The notes: generated by a model not told the origin, from the letters alone. DNA of 64,000 nucleotides from Thermohalobaculum sp963721105 (GCA_963721105.1 CAVRHY010000021.1:62001-126000); one strand, 5' to 3'. Counted from the stretch's first letter, positions 9,721-18,661 are shown. A program made the numbers and translations.

Positions 9721-10563
9721 TCAGCGGTTCTCGCAGGCGTACTTCGTCGATGCCTCGGCGCCCGGGAGCTGGGCTTTCGTGTAGCCGTACTCCTCGACGG
9801 CCTTCATCATCTCGTCCGAGCCGAGGTATTTCGCCAGCGCCTCGTCGAAGGCGTCGCGGAAGGCGTCGTCGTCCGGGCGGAAGGCTATGCCGACCCAGTT
9901 GAAGGTCCATTCCGGCAGCGCCGCCGGATCGGTCACCTCGACCGCGCCACCGGATTCCTTGGCCAGGTTCTGCGCGGTGAAGAAGGTCAGCGCGCCGGCG
10001 TCGGCGCGGCCGGCGCGGACGGCGGCCAGGATCTCGGTCGGGCCGGGGACGGTCATGATGTTGGCCTCGGGCACGCCTTCCTTCTTGGCCGCCTCGACGG
10101 TGTTGTAGCCGGCTCCGGTGACCATGACGGCGCCCTTGTCGGCGAGGTCCTTGTAGTTCGTGATGCCCTTCTCGTTGCCGGTCGGGACGATGAAGGCGTC
10201 GCCGAAGACGCCGATCGGGTTCGAGAAGTCGACGTTCTCGCAGCGCGTGCCGATGATGTACATGCCGCCGGTGATCATGTCGAAGCGGTCCGCCTTCAGG
10301 CCCGGGATCAGGCCGCCCCAGTCGGTGACGACGGGCTCGATGTTGTCGATGCCCATCTGGTGCAGCACGCCCAGCGCGATGGCGTTGACGAACCCCTTTG
10401 GCACGTTGCCGTCGCCCGGATAGGCCCAGGGCACCTCGTTGGCGAAGCCGATGCGGACCGGCTCGCCGGCGCGGGCGCGCTCGAGCAGGCCCTCGGCGCT
10501 GGCGGTGGCGGCCGCGCCGATCACGGCGGCGGCTGCCAGAAGCGAGACGATGGTGCGGTGCAT
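9721..10563 (-). CDS. ehuB: Periplasmic substrate-binding protein, ectoine/hydroxyectoine (EhuB) type
   Basis: A 280-residue family-3 solute-binding protein. The Sec signal peptide is MHRTIVSLLAAAAVIGAAATASA, written here as two parts: MHRTIVSLLAAAA then VIGAAATASA. The mature part has VRIGFANEVPWAYPG, then VTDWGGLIPGLKADRFDMI and TGGMYIIGTRCENVDFSNP, the arrangement of EhuB-like proteins. It binds the ligand in the periplasm and delivers it to EhuCD. ATG 10563 has an AGGAGAGGA ribosome-binding site. The gene is divergent from gntR. Assignment to ectoine rests on resemblance and on the eutBC/ehuCDA neighbours; a related amino-acid-like solute is possible. Confidence 0.8.
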   Translation of the reverse strand: MHRTIVSLLAAAAVIGAAATASAEGLLERARAGEPVRIGFANEVPWAYPGDGNVPKGFVNAIALGVLHQMGIDNIEPVVTDWGGLIPGLKADRFDMITGGMYIIGTRCENVDFSNPIGVFGDAFIVPTGNEKGITNYKDLADKGAVMVTGAGYNTVEAAKKEGVPEANIMTVPGPTEILAAVRAGRADAGALTFFTAQNLAKESGGAVEVTDPAALPEWTFNWVGIAFRPDDDAFRDAFDEALAKYLGSDEMMKAVEEYGYTKAQLPGAEASTKYACENR

Positions 10564-10592
10564 GGCGGTCCTCTCCTGCTTGGGGGTTGATC

Positions 10593-10602
10593 TTGTATAC
10601 AT
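10593..10602. promoter_or_regulatory. Candidate GntR operator in the ehuB-gntR divergent region
   Basis: TTGTATACAT carries the perfect core GTATAC. It lies 30 bp upstream of ehuB in the 125-bp divergent spacer, where a GntR/FCD regulator would act; such regulators commonly bind short palindromes with this kind of core. A related TGTACA sits in the start region of gntR. This is inferred from sequence only. Confidence 0.4.
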
Positions 10603-10688
10603 CATCCGGCGAGTCTTCCGTTGCGTCAAGCCAGATTCGCGGCCATTCTGCGTCTGACGGGGGCTGATTGCCGGTTCCCGAAGCACGG

Positions 10689-11411
10689 ATGTGTACAACT
10701 GTGGACAGCAACGGGTTTTCGGCGTCGAGCGCGCGCCCGGCGCGACGCAACGCGGGGGGCGAGGCGCCGGGGCGGCACGACCGCATCTACGAGACGCTGC
10801 GTACGCGCATCTCGCTGCTGGACCACGCGCCGGGCGAATGGCTGTCGGAGGAGGCGCTGGCCGAGGAGTTCGGCGTCAGCCGCACACCGATCCGCCGCGT
10901 GCTCGGCCGGCTCGAGGCGGAGGGGCTGCTGCGCTCGGTGAAGGGCGTCGGCACGCTGGTCACCGAACTCGACTTCAAGGCGTTGTCAGAAGTCTACCGG
11001 CTGCGGCTGGAGCTGTCGGCGCTGGTTGGCCGCCTCGATCCCGTGCCGGGTCCCGAGGCGGCGCTGGCGCGGCTGCACGCCATCCTGGCCGAGGCGCGCC
11101 TGCTGGGCGACGCGCCCGAGACGCGCCGCTTTGCCCAGGTCAACATCGACTTCTTCCATGCCGTCATGGAGCTGACGTCGAACGCGCCGCTGCGCGAGAT
11201 CGAGGAGCGTCTGTACTATCTCACGACGCGGATCTGGATACACTCGCTGGATCACGCGGACCTGGCGGAGGAGGCGGCGGCCTTCCGGCGCGAGCTGGCC
11301 GATGTCATCGCCGCCGTCGAGCTGGGCGACCTCGCCTCGGTCGGGCTGATCCGGCGGTCGCACATCTCGATGAGCTTCCACCGGCTGCGCCGGAAGATGG
11401 CGGCGACATGA
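10689..11411 (+). CDS. GntR-family (FCD-type) transcriptional regulator
   Basis: A 240-residue regulator. The winged helix-turn-helix spans about residues 35-100 (HDRIYETLRTRIS, EALAEEFGVSRTPIRRVLGRLEAEG). A C-terminal helical FCD-like ligand domain follows with VNIDFFHAVMELTSN and a late RRSHI. It probably controls ehuB and the ehuCDA-eutBC genes in response to a pathway intermediate. ATG 10689 is preferred; a TTG at 10668 in frame is weaker. Its stop overlaps the start of a small Arg/Gly ORF. Its proximity to ehu genes resembles known ectoine clusters, although EnuR there is of the MocR type, which this is not. Confidence 0.87.
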   Translation: MCTTVDSNGFSASSARPARRNAGGEAPGRHDRIYETLRTRISLLDHAPGEWLSEEALAEEFGVSRTPIRRVLGRLEAEGLLRSVKGVGTLVTELDFKALSEVYRLRLELSALVGRLDPVPGPEAALARLHAILAEARLLGDAPETRRFAQVNIDFFHAVMELTSNAPLREIEERLYYLTTRIWIHSLDHADLAEEAAAFRRELADVIAAVELGDLASVGLIRRSHISMSFHRLRRKMAAT

Positions 11412-11509
11412 GGGGCGGGCGCATGATGGGCGGGCGCATTACGGCGGGACGCATCGCGGGCGGGCGCCGGAACGGCCCGGCCCCGGGAGGACGCGATGTC
11501 CTATCCTGA
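11408..11509 (+). CDS. Possible 33-residue Arg/Gly repeat peptide bridging gntR and ehuC
   Basis: The ATG overlaps the gntR stop (ATGA) and the ORF ends 14 bp inside ehuC. The peptide is built from five-residue units (GGRMM, GGRIT, AGRIA, GGRRN). It could be a leader peptide coupling translation of gntR to ehuC, or simply an open frame through a tandem repeat. No homologue is recognised. The start has only weak ribosome-binding context, so I treat it as tentative. Confidence 0.3.
   Translation: MRGGRMMGGRITAGRIAGGRRNGPAPGGRDVLS
11413..11472 (+). repeat. Four imperfect 15-bp tandem repeats
   Basis: Units begin at 11413, 11428, 11443 and 11458 with the consensus GGGCGGGCGCATNNN. The period is a multiple of three, so the frame is kept in the small ORF above. 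The array fills the spacer between gntR and ehuC; copy number could vary between strains and alter spacing or translation. Confidence 0.75.
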
Positions 11510-12161
11510 CTACCTCGCACAGTACGGCCCGCAGTTCCTGCACGGCGCGATGATCACGGCCGCGCAGACCGTGCTGGCCTCGGCGCTGGCCATCGCCATC
11601 GCCATCGCGATGGGGCTGATGCGGCTGTCGCGCAACCGAGCGGTGCGCGGCACAGCGATCACCTATATCGAGTTCTTCCGCGGCACCTCGCTGCTGGTGC
11701 AGCTGTTCTGGATCTTCTTCGTGCTGCCGCTGTTCGGCATCACGCTGGAGAAGTTCACGGCCGGCTTCATCGCCGTCGGCATGAACCTGGGCGCCTATGG
11801 GGCCGAGGTGGTGCGCGGCGCAATCCAGTCGGTGCCCAAGGGGCAGCACGAGGCGGCACAGGCGCTGAACCTGTCGCCGGCGAAGCGGATGCGGCGGATC
11901 ATCATGCCTCAGGCGCTGCTGATCATGCTGCCGCCATGGGGCAACCTGCTGATCGAGCTGTTGAAGGGCACGGCGCTGGTCTCGCTGATCTCGGTCACCG
12001 ACCTGATGTTCCAGGCCAAGCAGATCAACGGCTCGACCTTCCTGTCGATCCAGAGTTTCGGCACGGCGCTGGTGATCTACTACCTGATGGCGCGCGGGTT
12101 GATCACGCCCGGCATGCGGTGGCTGGAGCGCATCATGCGCCGCCGCATGGGCCTGGCCTGA
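11496..12161 (+). CDS. ehuC: ABC transporter permease, EhuC-like
   Basis: A 221-residue polar amino-acid-type inner membrane permease. The N-terminal TM HGAMITAAQTVLASALAIAI is followed by the family signature YIEFFRGTSLLVQLFW and the EAA-type cytoplasmic loop SVPKGQHEAAQALNLSPAKR that contacts the ATPase, then PQALLIMLPPWGNLL. ATG 11496 has GGGAGG upstream. It pairs with ehuD 10 bp downstream. Ectoine specificity comes from context. Confidence 0.85.
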   Translation: MSYPDYLAQYGPQFLHGAMITAAQTVLASALAIAIAIAMGLMRLSRNRAVRGTAITYIEFFRGTSLLVQLFWIFFVLPLFGITLEKFTAGFIAVGMNLGAYGAEVVRGAIQSVPKGQHEAAQALNLSPAKRMRRIIMPQALLIMLPPWGNLLIELLKGTALVSLISVTDLMFQAKQINGSTFLSIQSFGTALVIYYLMARGLITPGMRWLERIMRRRMGLA

Positions 12162-12171
12162 GGGGGCGGCG

Positions 12172-12849
12172 ATGTTCGACTGGCGCTGGGATTTCGTCTG
12201 GCAGATCCTGCCCCTGCTGGCATGGGCGACGATCAACACGCTGATCGCCGCCGGCATCGGCTATGCCATCGCGCTGGTGCTGGGGCTGGTGCTGGCGCTG
12301 GCGCAGCGCACGCCCTGGCGGGCGCTGACCATCGTGGTGCGCGAGGCGGTCGAGTTCATCCGCTCGACGCCGCTGGTACTGCAGATCTTCTTCGTCTTCT
12401 ATGTCTTTCCGCAGTTCGGCGTCCGGCTTTCGCCCTGGACCTCGGGCATGATCGCCATCGGGCTGCACTACGCGGCCTACCTCTCCGAGGTCTATCGCGC
12501 AGGGCTGGACGGCGTGCCGCGCGGCCAGTGGGAGGCGTGCCGGGCGCTGAACCTGTCGACCCGGCGGACCTATCTGGGCATCGTCATCCCGCAGGCGCTG
12601 CCGATCGCCCTGCCCGGCATGGGCAACTACCTGGTCGGCATCTTCAAGGACACGCCGATGCTCTCGGTGATCGGCGTGGCGGAGTTGATGCACGCCGCCA
12701 ACTCGATCGGCTCGGAGACCTACCGTTTCCTCGAGCCCTACACGATGGTCGGGGTGATCTTCCTGGCGATCTCGCTGCCGACGGCGCACGCGATCCGGCA
12801 TTTCGAGGCCTGGGTCCGGCGCCGGCTGGGCATGGAGAAGGCACCATGA
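12172..12849 (+). CDS. ehuD: ABC transporter permease, EhuD-like
   Basis: A 225-residue second permease of the HisMQ type. TM segments begin at AWATINTLIAAGIGYAIAL; the signature VEFIRSTPLVLQIFFVFY and the loop GVPRGQWEACRALNLSTRR follow, then PQALPIALPGMGNYLVG. It forms the membrane heterodimer with EhuC. Its stop overlaps the ehuA start (ATGA), so the two are translationally coupled. Confidence 0.87.
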   Translation: MFDWRWDFVWQILPLLAWATINTLIAAGIGYAIALVLGLVLALAQRTPWRALTIVVREAVEFIRSTPLVLQIFFVFYVFPQFGVRLSPWTSGMIAIGLHYAAYLSEVYRAGLDGVPRGQWEACRALNLSTRRTYLGIVIPQALPIALPGMGNYLVGIFKDTPMLSVIGVAELMHAANSIGSETYRFLEPYTMVGVIFLAISLPTAHAIRHFEAWVRRRLGMEKAP

Positions 12850-13649
12850 CGGCATTCCCGGTGCGGCTGGAGGAAGGTGGCCCGATCGTCCGCTTCGCCG
12901 GCGTGACGAAACGCTTCGGCGACCTGACGGTGATCGACGGGCTGGACCTGGACGTCGCCGAGGGCGAGATGGTGACGATCATCGGCCCGTCCGGCTCGGG
13001 CAAGACGACGGTGCTGCGCCTCCTGATGACGCTGGAGGACGTGACCGAGGGCGTCGTCTACGTCGACGGCGAGCCGCTGAACATGATGGAGCGCGATGGC
13101 AGGCTGGTGCCCGCCAACCGGCGCCACGTCCGCCGCGTGCGCGGCAAGATCGGCATGGTCTTCCAGCACTTCAACCTGTTCCCGCACATGACGGCGCTGG
13201 AGAATTGCATGGAAGGCCCGGTGCAGGTGCTGGGCCTGCCCAGGGCCAAGGCACGCGAGCGCGGGGCCGAGCTGCTGGACATGGTGGGCCTGGCCGACAA
13301 GAAGGACGAGCACCCGGCGCGCCTCTCCGGCGGCCAGCAGCAGCGCGTGGCGATCGCGCGGGCGCTGGCCATGCGGCCGCGCGTGCTGCTGCTGGACGAG
13401 GTCACCTCGGCGCTGGACCCGGAGGTGATCGGCGAGGTGACGGGCGTCATCCGCCGGCTGAGCGGCGAGCACAACCTGACCATGCTGATGGTCACGCACC
13501 AGATGGGCTTCGCCAAGGAGATCTCGGACCGCGTCTGCTTCTTCTACGGTGGCAGCATCGCCGAGCAGGGGCCGCCGGAACAGCTTTTCGGCAACCCGCA
13601 GAACGAGCGCACCCGGCAGTTCCTGAGCGCCGTGCTGGAGGCGAATTGA
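12846..13649 (+). CDS. ehuA: ABC transporter ATP-binding protein, EhuA-like
   Basis: A 267-residue ATPase with Walker A GPSGSGKTT, Q-loop MVFQHFNLFPHMT, signature LSGGQQQR, Walker B VLLLDEVTSALDPE and H-loop MVTHQM. It has the single-domain length of amino-acid importers. The insert around EPLNMMERDGRLVPANRRH resembles the longer loop of EhuA proteins. It powers import through EhuCD. Confidence 0.9.
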   Translation: MTAFPVRLEEGGPIVRFAGVTKRFGDLTVIDGLDLDVAEGEMVTIIGPSGSGKTTVLRLLMTLEDVTEGVVYVDGEPLNMMERDGRLVPANRRHVRRVRGKIGMVFQHFNLFPHMTALENCMEGPVQVLGLPRAKARERGAELLDMVGLADKKDEHPARLSGGQQQRVAIARALAMRPRVLLLDEVTSALDPEVIGEVTGVIRRLSGEHNLTMLMVTHQMGFAKEISDRVCFFYGGSIAEQGPPEQLFGNPQNERTRQFLSAVLEAN

Positions 13650-13730
13650 TGGGCGAGTGCCCGTCGCCGCCCGGCCGGCCTGCTATCTTGTCGTGTTCCG
13701 GCCTGGCCGGGAAATGTCGCGGGGCGCAGC

Positions 13731-13761
13731 GAGATCGTCGGGTCAGGCCCGACGATGGCGG
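13731..13761. repeat. REP-like palindromic repeat, copy 1
   Basis: The core is TCGTCGGG, a 5-nt spacer, then CCCGACGA. The whole 31-bp block, from GAGATCG to CGATGGCGG, aligns with 18906-18936 at 25 of 31 positions. It sits in the 136-bp gap between ehuA and eutB and could act as an mRNA-stabilising hairpin. Confidence 0.65.
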
Positions 13762-13785
13762 ATCGTGCGGCCGGGGATCGGCGCC

Positions 13786-14799
13786 ATGCACGGCCTGACG
13801 CTGGCCGACGTCTTTGCCGCGCGGCGCCGGATCGCCGGCGATGGCGGTCGAGACGCCGCTGGTGCCCTCGCCCTTCCTGGCGGCGCTGGCGGGCCACGAC
13901 TTCCTGCTGAAGCTCGAGATCTGCCAGCCGACCGGCGCGTTCAAGCTGCGCGGCGCGACGAACGCCGTCGCCGCCGCTGCCCGACGGCGTGGCGGGCGTC
14001 ACCTGCTGCTCGACCGGCAATCACGGGCGCGGCGTCGCCTGGGCGGCGCGGGCGCGCGGGCTGCGCGCGGTCATCTGCATGTCCTCGCTGGTGCCCGAGG
14101 CGAAGGTCGCCGGCATCCGCGCGCTGGGCGCCGAGGCGCGCATCGTGGGCCGCAGCCAGGACGACGCGCAGCGCGAGGCCGAGCGGCTGGTCGCCGAGGA
14201 GGGGCTGACCGAGATCTCGCCCTTCGACGACCCGCTGGTGATCGCCGGCCAGGGCACCATCGGGCTGGAGCTGATGGAGGCGCGGCCCGACCTCGACACG
14301 GTGCTGGTGCCGCTGTCGGGCGGCGGGCTGGCCGGCGGGATCGCGCTGGCGGTCAAGGCGATCCGGCCCGAGGTGCGCGTTATCGGCGTCAGCATGGACC
14401 GGGGCGCGGCGATGCACGCCTCGCTGACCGCGGGGCGGCCGGTCGAGGTCGAGGAGGTGGCGAGCCTGGCGGACAGCCTGGGCGGCGGCATCGGGCTGGC
14501 CAACCGGCTGTCGTTCCCGCTCTGCCGCGACCTGCTGGACGACGTGGTGCTTGTCGGCGAGGCCGAGATCTACCGGGCGTTGCAGACGATCTATTACGAG
14601 GACCGGATCGTCTGCGAGGGCGCCTGCGTCGTCGGCATCGCCGCCCTGCAGGCGGGGCGGCTGCCGCGGCCGCGCGGGGCGGTGGCGACGATCATCACCG
14701 GGCGGAATCTCGACATGGCGCGTGCACGCCGACATCATGCAGGGCCGCGACGTGCGGCTCGGCGAGATGCTGCTGGAGGGGCGGGCCTATGGCGCGTGA
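13786..14799 (+). pseudogene. eutB: Threonine dehydratase-like PLP enzyme (EutB-like), three frameshifts
   Basis: Three frames must be joined to give one fold-type II PLP enzyme: MHGLTLADVFAARRRIAG, then MAVETPLVPSPFLAALAG with the PLP Lys in PTGAFKLRGATNA, then VTCCSTGNHGRGVAWAA through VPLSGGGLAGGIALA, and last HADIMQGRDVRLGEMLL. Shifts lie near 13839, 13985 and 14717. The joined protein has normal length (about 337 residues) and all expected motifs. This argues for base-call errors or very recent damage. EutB acts with EutC in hydroxyectoine-to-ectoine conversion in known clusters. Its stop lies 11 bp inside eutC. Confidence 0.75.
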
Positions 14800-15781
14800 G
14801 ATCATGGTGCTGAGCGAGACCGACCTGCGCGGGCTGGTCGGGCTGGACATGGAGGCCGTCGACGTGGTCGAGCGCGCCTTCGCGGCGCTGGCAGGGGGCG
14901 GCGTGATCATGCCGCCGATCCTGTCGATGGAGATCCCTGAGGCTCACGGCGAGGTCGACGTCAAGACCGCCTGCATTCCCGGCTTCGAGAGCTTCGCCGT
15001 CAAGATCAGCACCGGCTTTTACGGGAACGCAGCGCTGGGGCTGCCCAGCCTGAACGGGCTGATGATCCTGTTCTCGGCGAAGACGGGGCTGGTCGAGGCG
15101 CTGCTGCTGGACAACGGGTACCTGACCGACGTGCGCACGGCAGCGGCGGGCGCGGTGGCGGCGCGCCATCTCGCCCCCGCGCGGGTCGAGACGGCCGGCG
15201 TCATCGGCACCGGCCTGCAGGCGCGGCTGCAGATCGAGGCGGCGCGGCTGGTGCGTCCGTTCGGGCGCGTACTGGTCTGGGGGCGCGACGCTGCGAAGGC
15301 GGCGGCCTGCGCCGCCGACCTGGCCGCGCGGCTGGGCGTCGAGGCGCGCGCCGAGCCGGACCCGGAGCGGCTGGTGCGCGAGAGCCAGCTGGTCGTGACC
15401 ACGACGCCGGCGCGCGCGCCGGTGCTGCGCGCGGGCTGGCTGCACCCGGGGCTGCACGTCACGGCGATGGGCTCGGACGCCGCGGCCAAGAACGAAGTCG
15501 AGCCCGCCGCGCTGGCCCGCGCCGACCTCTACGTCGCCGACCGGGTCAGCCAATGCGCCACGCTGGGCGAGCTGCGGAGCGCCATCGCCGCCGGGCTGAT
15601 GGCGGCGGAGGGAGTGCCGGAACTTGGCGCCGTGGTCGCAGGGGCGGCGGCGGGGCGGACCTCGGACGACCAGCTCACGATCTGCGACCTGACGGGCACG
15701 GGCGCGCAGGACACGGCCATCGCCAGCCACGCCGTCGCGCTCGCGCGCCGGGCCGGCGGCGGCACGACCATCGCGGCCTGA
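14789..15781 (+). CDS. eutC: Ornithine cyclodeaminase-like dehydrogenase (EutC-like)
   Basis: A 330-residue protein of the ornithine cyclodeaminase/mu-crystallin family with an NAD(P)-binding Rossmann core at ETAGVIGTGLQARLQIEAAR. Family segments are present: GLPSLNGLMILFSAKTGLVE, LLDNGYLTDVRTAAAGAVAA and TAMGSDAAAKNE. The opening IMPPILSMEIPEAHGEVDVK is what I associate with ectoine-utilisation EutC. In that pathway EutA, EutB and EutC convert 5-hydroxyectoine to ectoine; no eutA is seen here. The frame is intact, unlike eutB. Confidence 0.85.
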   Translation: MAREIMVLSETDLRGLVGLDMEAVDVVERAFAALAGGGVIMPPILSMEIPEAHGEVDVKTACIPGFESFAVKISTGFYGNAALGLPSLNGLMILFSAKTGLVEALLLDNGYLTDVRTAAAGAVAARHLAPARVETAGVIGTGLQARLQIEAARLVRPFGRVLVWGRDAAKAAACAADLAARLGVEARAEPDPERLVRESQLVVTTTPARAPVLRAGWLHPGLHVTAMGSDAAAKNEVEPAALARADLYVADRVSQCATLGELRSAIAAGLMAAEGVPELGAVVAGAAAGRTSDDQLTICDLTGTGAQDTAIASHAVALARRAGGGTTIAA

Positions 15782-15915
15782 CGGCCGGGGGGATCGGAGC
15801 TGCCCGGGCGACGGGCCGGTGCTCGGGCGCCGCCTCTCGACCCTGGCGGCGCGCCCCCTCGCCTGCAAGGGGAGGGTCCGGGAGGAATCAGGCGGCGGCG
15901 GGGCCGGGCGCGGGC

Positions 15916-16684
15916 TCAGAGCACCGAGATCATGCCGCCATCGGCGTAGATGATCTGGCCGGACACGTAGTCCGAGGCGGCCGAGGCGAGGAAGATCGCC
16001 GTGCCGGCAAGCTCCTCGGGGCGGCCCCAGCGGCGGGCCGGGGTGCGCGCCTTTGACCCAGGCGTCGAAGTCCGGGTTCGCGATCAGCGCCTCGTTCATG
16101 TCGGTCAGCATGTAGCCGGGGCCGATGGCATTGGCCTGGATGCCGTGCTCGCCCCACTCGGCGGCCATCGCCTTGGTCAGCATCTTGATGCCGCCCTTGG
16201 CCACCGTGTAGGGCGCGATGGTCGCGCGCGCCAGTTCCGAGGTCAGCGAGCCGATGTTGATGATCTTGCCGGCGCCGCGCGGGACCATGCGCCGGGCCGC
16301 CTCGCGCCCGCAGATGAAGGCGGCGGTGAGGTTGGTTTCGATGACGCGGCACCAGTCATCGGTGCCGAGCTCCAGCATCGGGCTGCGGAACTGGATGCCG
16401 GCATTGTTGATCAGGATGTCGACCTGGATGCCGTCGGCGTCGAAGCCCTCGAAGGCGCCGACGACGGCGGCCTCGTCGGTGACGTCGAAGGCGGCGGTCA
16501 GGACGTCGTGGCCGGCCTCGCGCATTTCGGCGGCGGCCACCGCGAGCCGGTCGGCGTTCACGCCGTTCAGGATGACGCGCGCCCCGGCGGCGGCCAGGCC
16601 GTCGGCGAAGGCGCGGCCCAGCCCGCGCGAGGAGCCGGTGATCATCGCCGTCCTGCCGGTCAGGTCGAAGAGGCTGGTGCTCAT
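15916..16684 (-). pseudogene. SDR-family oxidoreductase (gluconate 5-dehydrogenase-like), one frameshift
   Basis: A classical short-chain dehydrogenase: cofactor motif TGSSRGLG near residue 17, NNAG in ILINNAGIQ, Ser in NIGSLTS and the YTVAKGG active-site Tyr/Lys. After DAWVKG the frame breaks at a TTT run (16052-16054). Removing one base restores RTPARRWG and the normal C-terminus ending GGMISVL at 15918. The joined length is about 255 residues. The resemblance is to Ga5DH-type enzymes that reduce 5-ketogluconate; the substrate is uncertain. It is divergent from the amidohydrolase pair. Confidence 0.8.
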
Positions 16685-16862
16685 GGCTCGGCTCCTGTCG
16701 ATCAATTTCATTGCCCTCTGACCAGATTTCGCCGCCGCTGTCGATTGGCGCTGGCGGGCGGCGCCTGCCTGCTTGACAGCCGGTCGGGGCGCGCGACAGC
16801 ATGGGGACCTCGCTGCGGCGGCGCCCAGGCCTGCCGCCTTCCCTTCCGCAAACCACGAGCAA

Positions 16863-17766
16863 ATGACCATGCCGGCGCACGACATTCCCGCCTGCCAGGG
16901 CCCCGACCGCAACCCGCACCCGCCGCGGTTCACGCCGCCACGCGGCGCCACCGACACGCACGCGCATGTCTTCGGCCCGTCCGACCGTTACCCTTGGACG
17001 CCCGACCGCAGCTACACGCCGCCGGACTCGCCCTTCGCCGAGTACATGGCGCTCCTGGACACGCTGGGGCTGGACCGGGGCGTCATCGTGCAGCCCAGCG
17101 TCTACGGTACCGACAACCGGGCGACGCTGGACGCGCTGCGGGCGGCACCCGGCCGGCTGCGCGGGGTGGCGGTCGTCGATGCCGACGTGCCGGACGCCGA
17201 GCTGGACGAGATGCACCGGCTGGGCGTGCGCGGCGTCCGGTTCAACCTGCTCTACCGCGGCGGCGTCGCCTACGAGGCGGCCGAGCGGCTGGCGCGGCGG
17301 ATCGGGCCGATGGGCTGGCACATCCAGTTCCTGATCGACATCTCGGCGGTCGAGGGCTTCGCGAGCATGCTGGCGGCCCTGCCGGTGCCGGTCGTCATCG
17401 ACCACATCGGGCACATGAACGCCGACAAGGGCGTCGATCACCCGGCCTTCCGCGACCTGCTGGCCATGCTGGGCGACGGACGGACATGGGTGAAGCTGTC
17501 GGGCGCCTACCGCGTCAGCGCGTCGGACACCCTGCCCTTTGCCGACGTCGCTGCCGCTGGCGCGCGCGCTGGTCGAGGCGCGGCCGGACCGGATGGTCTG
17601 GGGCAGCGACTGGCCGCATCCCTCGGTGACGCGGCCGATGCCGAACGACGGCGACCTGCTGGACCTGCTGGCCGACTGGGTGCCGGACGCGGCCACGCGC
17701 GACCGTATCCTTCGCGACAATCCAGCGGCGCTCTACAACTTCCCGGCCGCGGGAGGCGCGGCATGA
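16863..17766 (+). pseudogene. Amidohydrolase (2-pyrone-4,6-dicarboxylate lactonase-like), one frameshift
   Basis: A TIM-barrel amidohydrolase of the LigI-like group with THAHVFGP near residue 35, QPSVYGTDN, IDHIGHMNADKG and the C-terminal WGSDWPHPS. The frame shifts near 17555-17560, between PFADVA and LARALVEARPDR; one base removed restores a ~300-residue protein. LigI hydrolyses a cyclic lactone of aromatic degradation, but several sugar-lactone or barbiturate-like substrates exist in the superfamily. ATG 16863 or 16869. Its stop overlaps the paralogue's start (ATGA). Confidence 0.8.
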
Positions 17767-18605
17767 GCGCCCCCCGGCATCGCACCCCGGCCGGCGCCTG
17801 CGACACGCACGCCCACGTCTTCGGGCCGGAGTCGCGGTATCCCTACTCGGGCGGCCGCGGCTACACGCCGCCCGACGCCTCGCTGGCGGACTGGCTGGCG
17901 CTGCACGAGACGCTGGGGGTGACGCGGGGCGTGCTGACGCAACCCAGCGTCTACGGCGTCGACAACCAGGCAATCCTGGACGCCGTGGCGCTGCACCCCG
18001 ACCGCCTGCGCGCGGTGGTGGCTGTCAACGGTGGCATTTCGGATGCGGAGCTGAAGCGGCTGGACGCCGAGGGCGCGCGCGGCATTCGCATCAACCTGGC
18101 CGACAAGGGGGGCATGCCGTTCGACTCGATCGACGAGGTGGCGCAATTTGCCCGCCGGCTGGAGCCGCTGGGGTGGCATGTCGAACTGCTGGTGCATGTC
18201 GACGAGATGGACATGGGCGCGTTCCGCGACTTTCCGGTCGACGTCGTCATCGGCCACTACGGCTACATGCCGGCGGCGAAGGGGCCGGACGATCCGGGCT
18301 TTCGCGCCATGCTGGCGCTGATGGAGGGCGGGCGCGCCTGGGTGAAGATGACGGCGCCCTACCGCATCACCGACCGCGAGGCGCTGCCCTTCGACGATGT
18401 CGAGCCGCTGGCGCGGGCGCTGGTGGCAGCGCGGCCCGACCGGCTGATCTGGGGCAGCGACTGGCCGCACCCGCACATCCGGACAAAGGCGACCTCGCCC
18501 GACGATGTCGGCATGTTCAACCAGCTGATGGACTGGCTGGGCGACGACGCGGTGCGCCGGCAGGTGCTGGTGGAGAACCCGGCGGGGCTATACCGGTTCG
18601 GCTGA
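17763..18605 (+). CDS. Amidohydrolase (2-pyrone-4,6-dicarboxylate lactonase-like), tandem paralogue
   Basis: A 280-residue intact paralogue of the preceding gene: DTHAHVFGPESRYPY, QPSVYGVDNQ, VVIGHYGYMPAAKG and WGSDWPHPHIRT line up one to one. The pair arose by tandem duplication and is translationally coupled. Metal- or substrate-binding His and Asp residues (HAH, SDWPH) are kept in both copies, so the two may act on related lactones. No aromatic-degradation genes are adjacent. Confidence 0.87.
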   Translation: MSAPRHRTPAGACDTHAHVFGPESRYPYSGGRGYTPPDASLADWLALHETLGVTRGVLTQPSVYGVDNQAILDAVALHPDRLRAVVAVNGGISDAELKRLDAEGARGIRINLADKGGMPFDSIDEVAQFARRLEPLGWHVELLVHVDEMDMGAFRDFPVDVVIGHYGYMPAAKGPDDPGFRAMLALMEGGRAWVKMTAPYRITDREALPFDDVEPLARALVAARPDRLIWGSDWPHPHIRTKATSPDDVGMFNQLMDWLGDDAVRRQVLVENPAGLYRFG

Positions 18606-18634
18606 GGGTGCACGTCGGCAGATGCGCGGCGCCT

Positions 18635-18661
18635 CCCACCCTGCGGCCCCGCGCAGGTGGG
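18635..18661 (+). terminator. Hairpin after the amidohydrolase pair
   Basis: CCCACCCTGCG and CGCAGGTGGG form a stem with one bulge, 30 bp after the stop. No T-run follows, so a Rho-independent terminator is only weakly supported. Confidence 0.4.
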
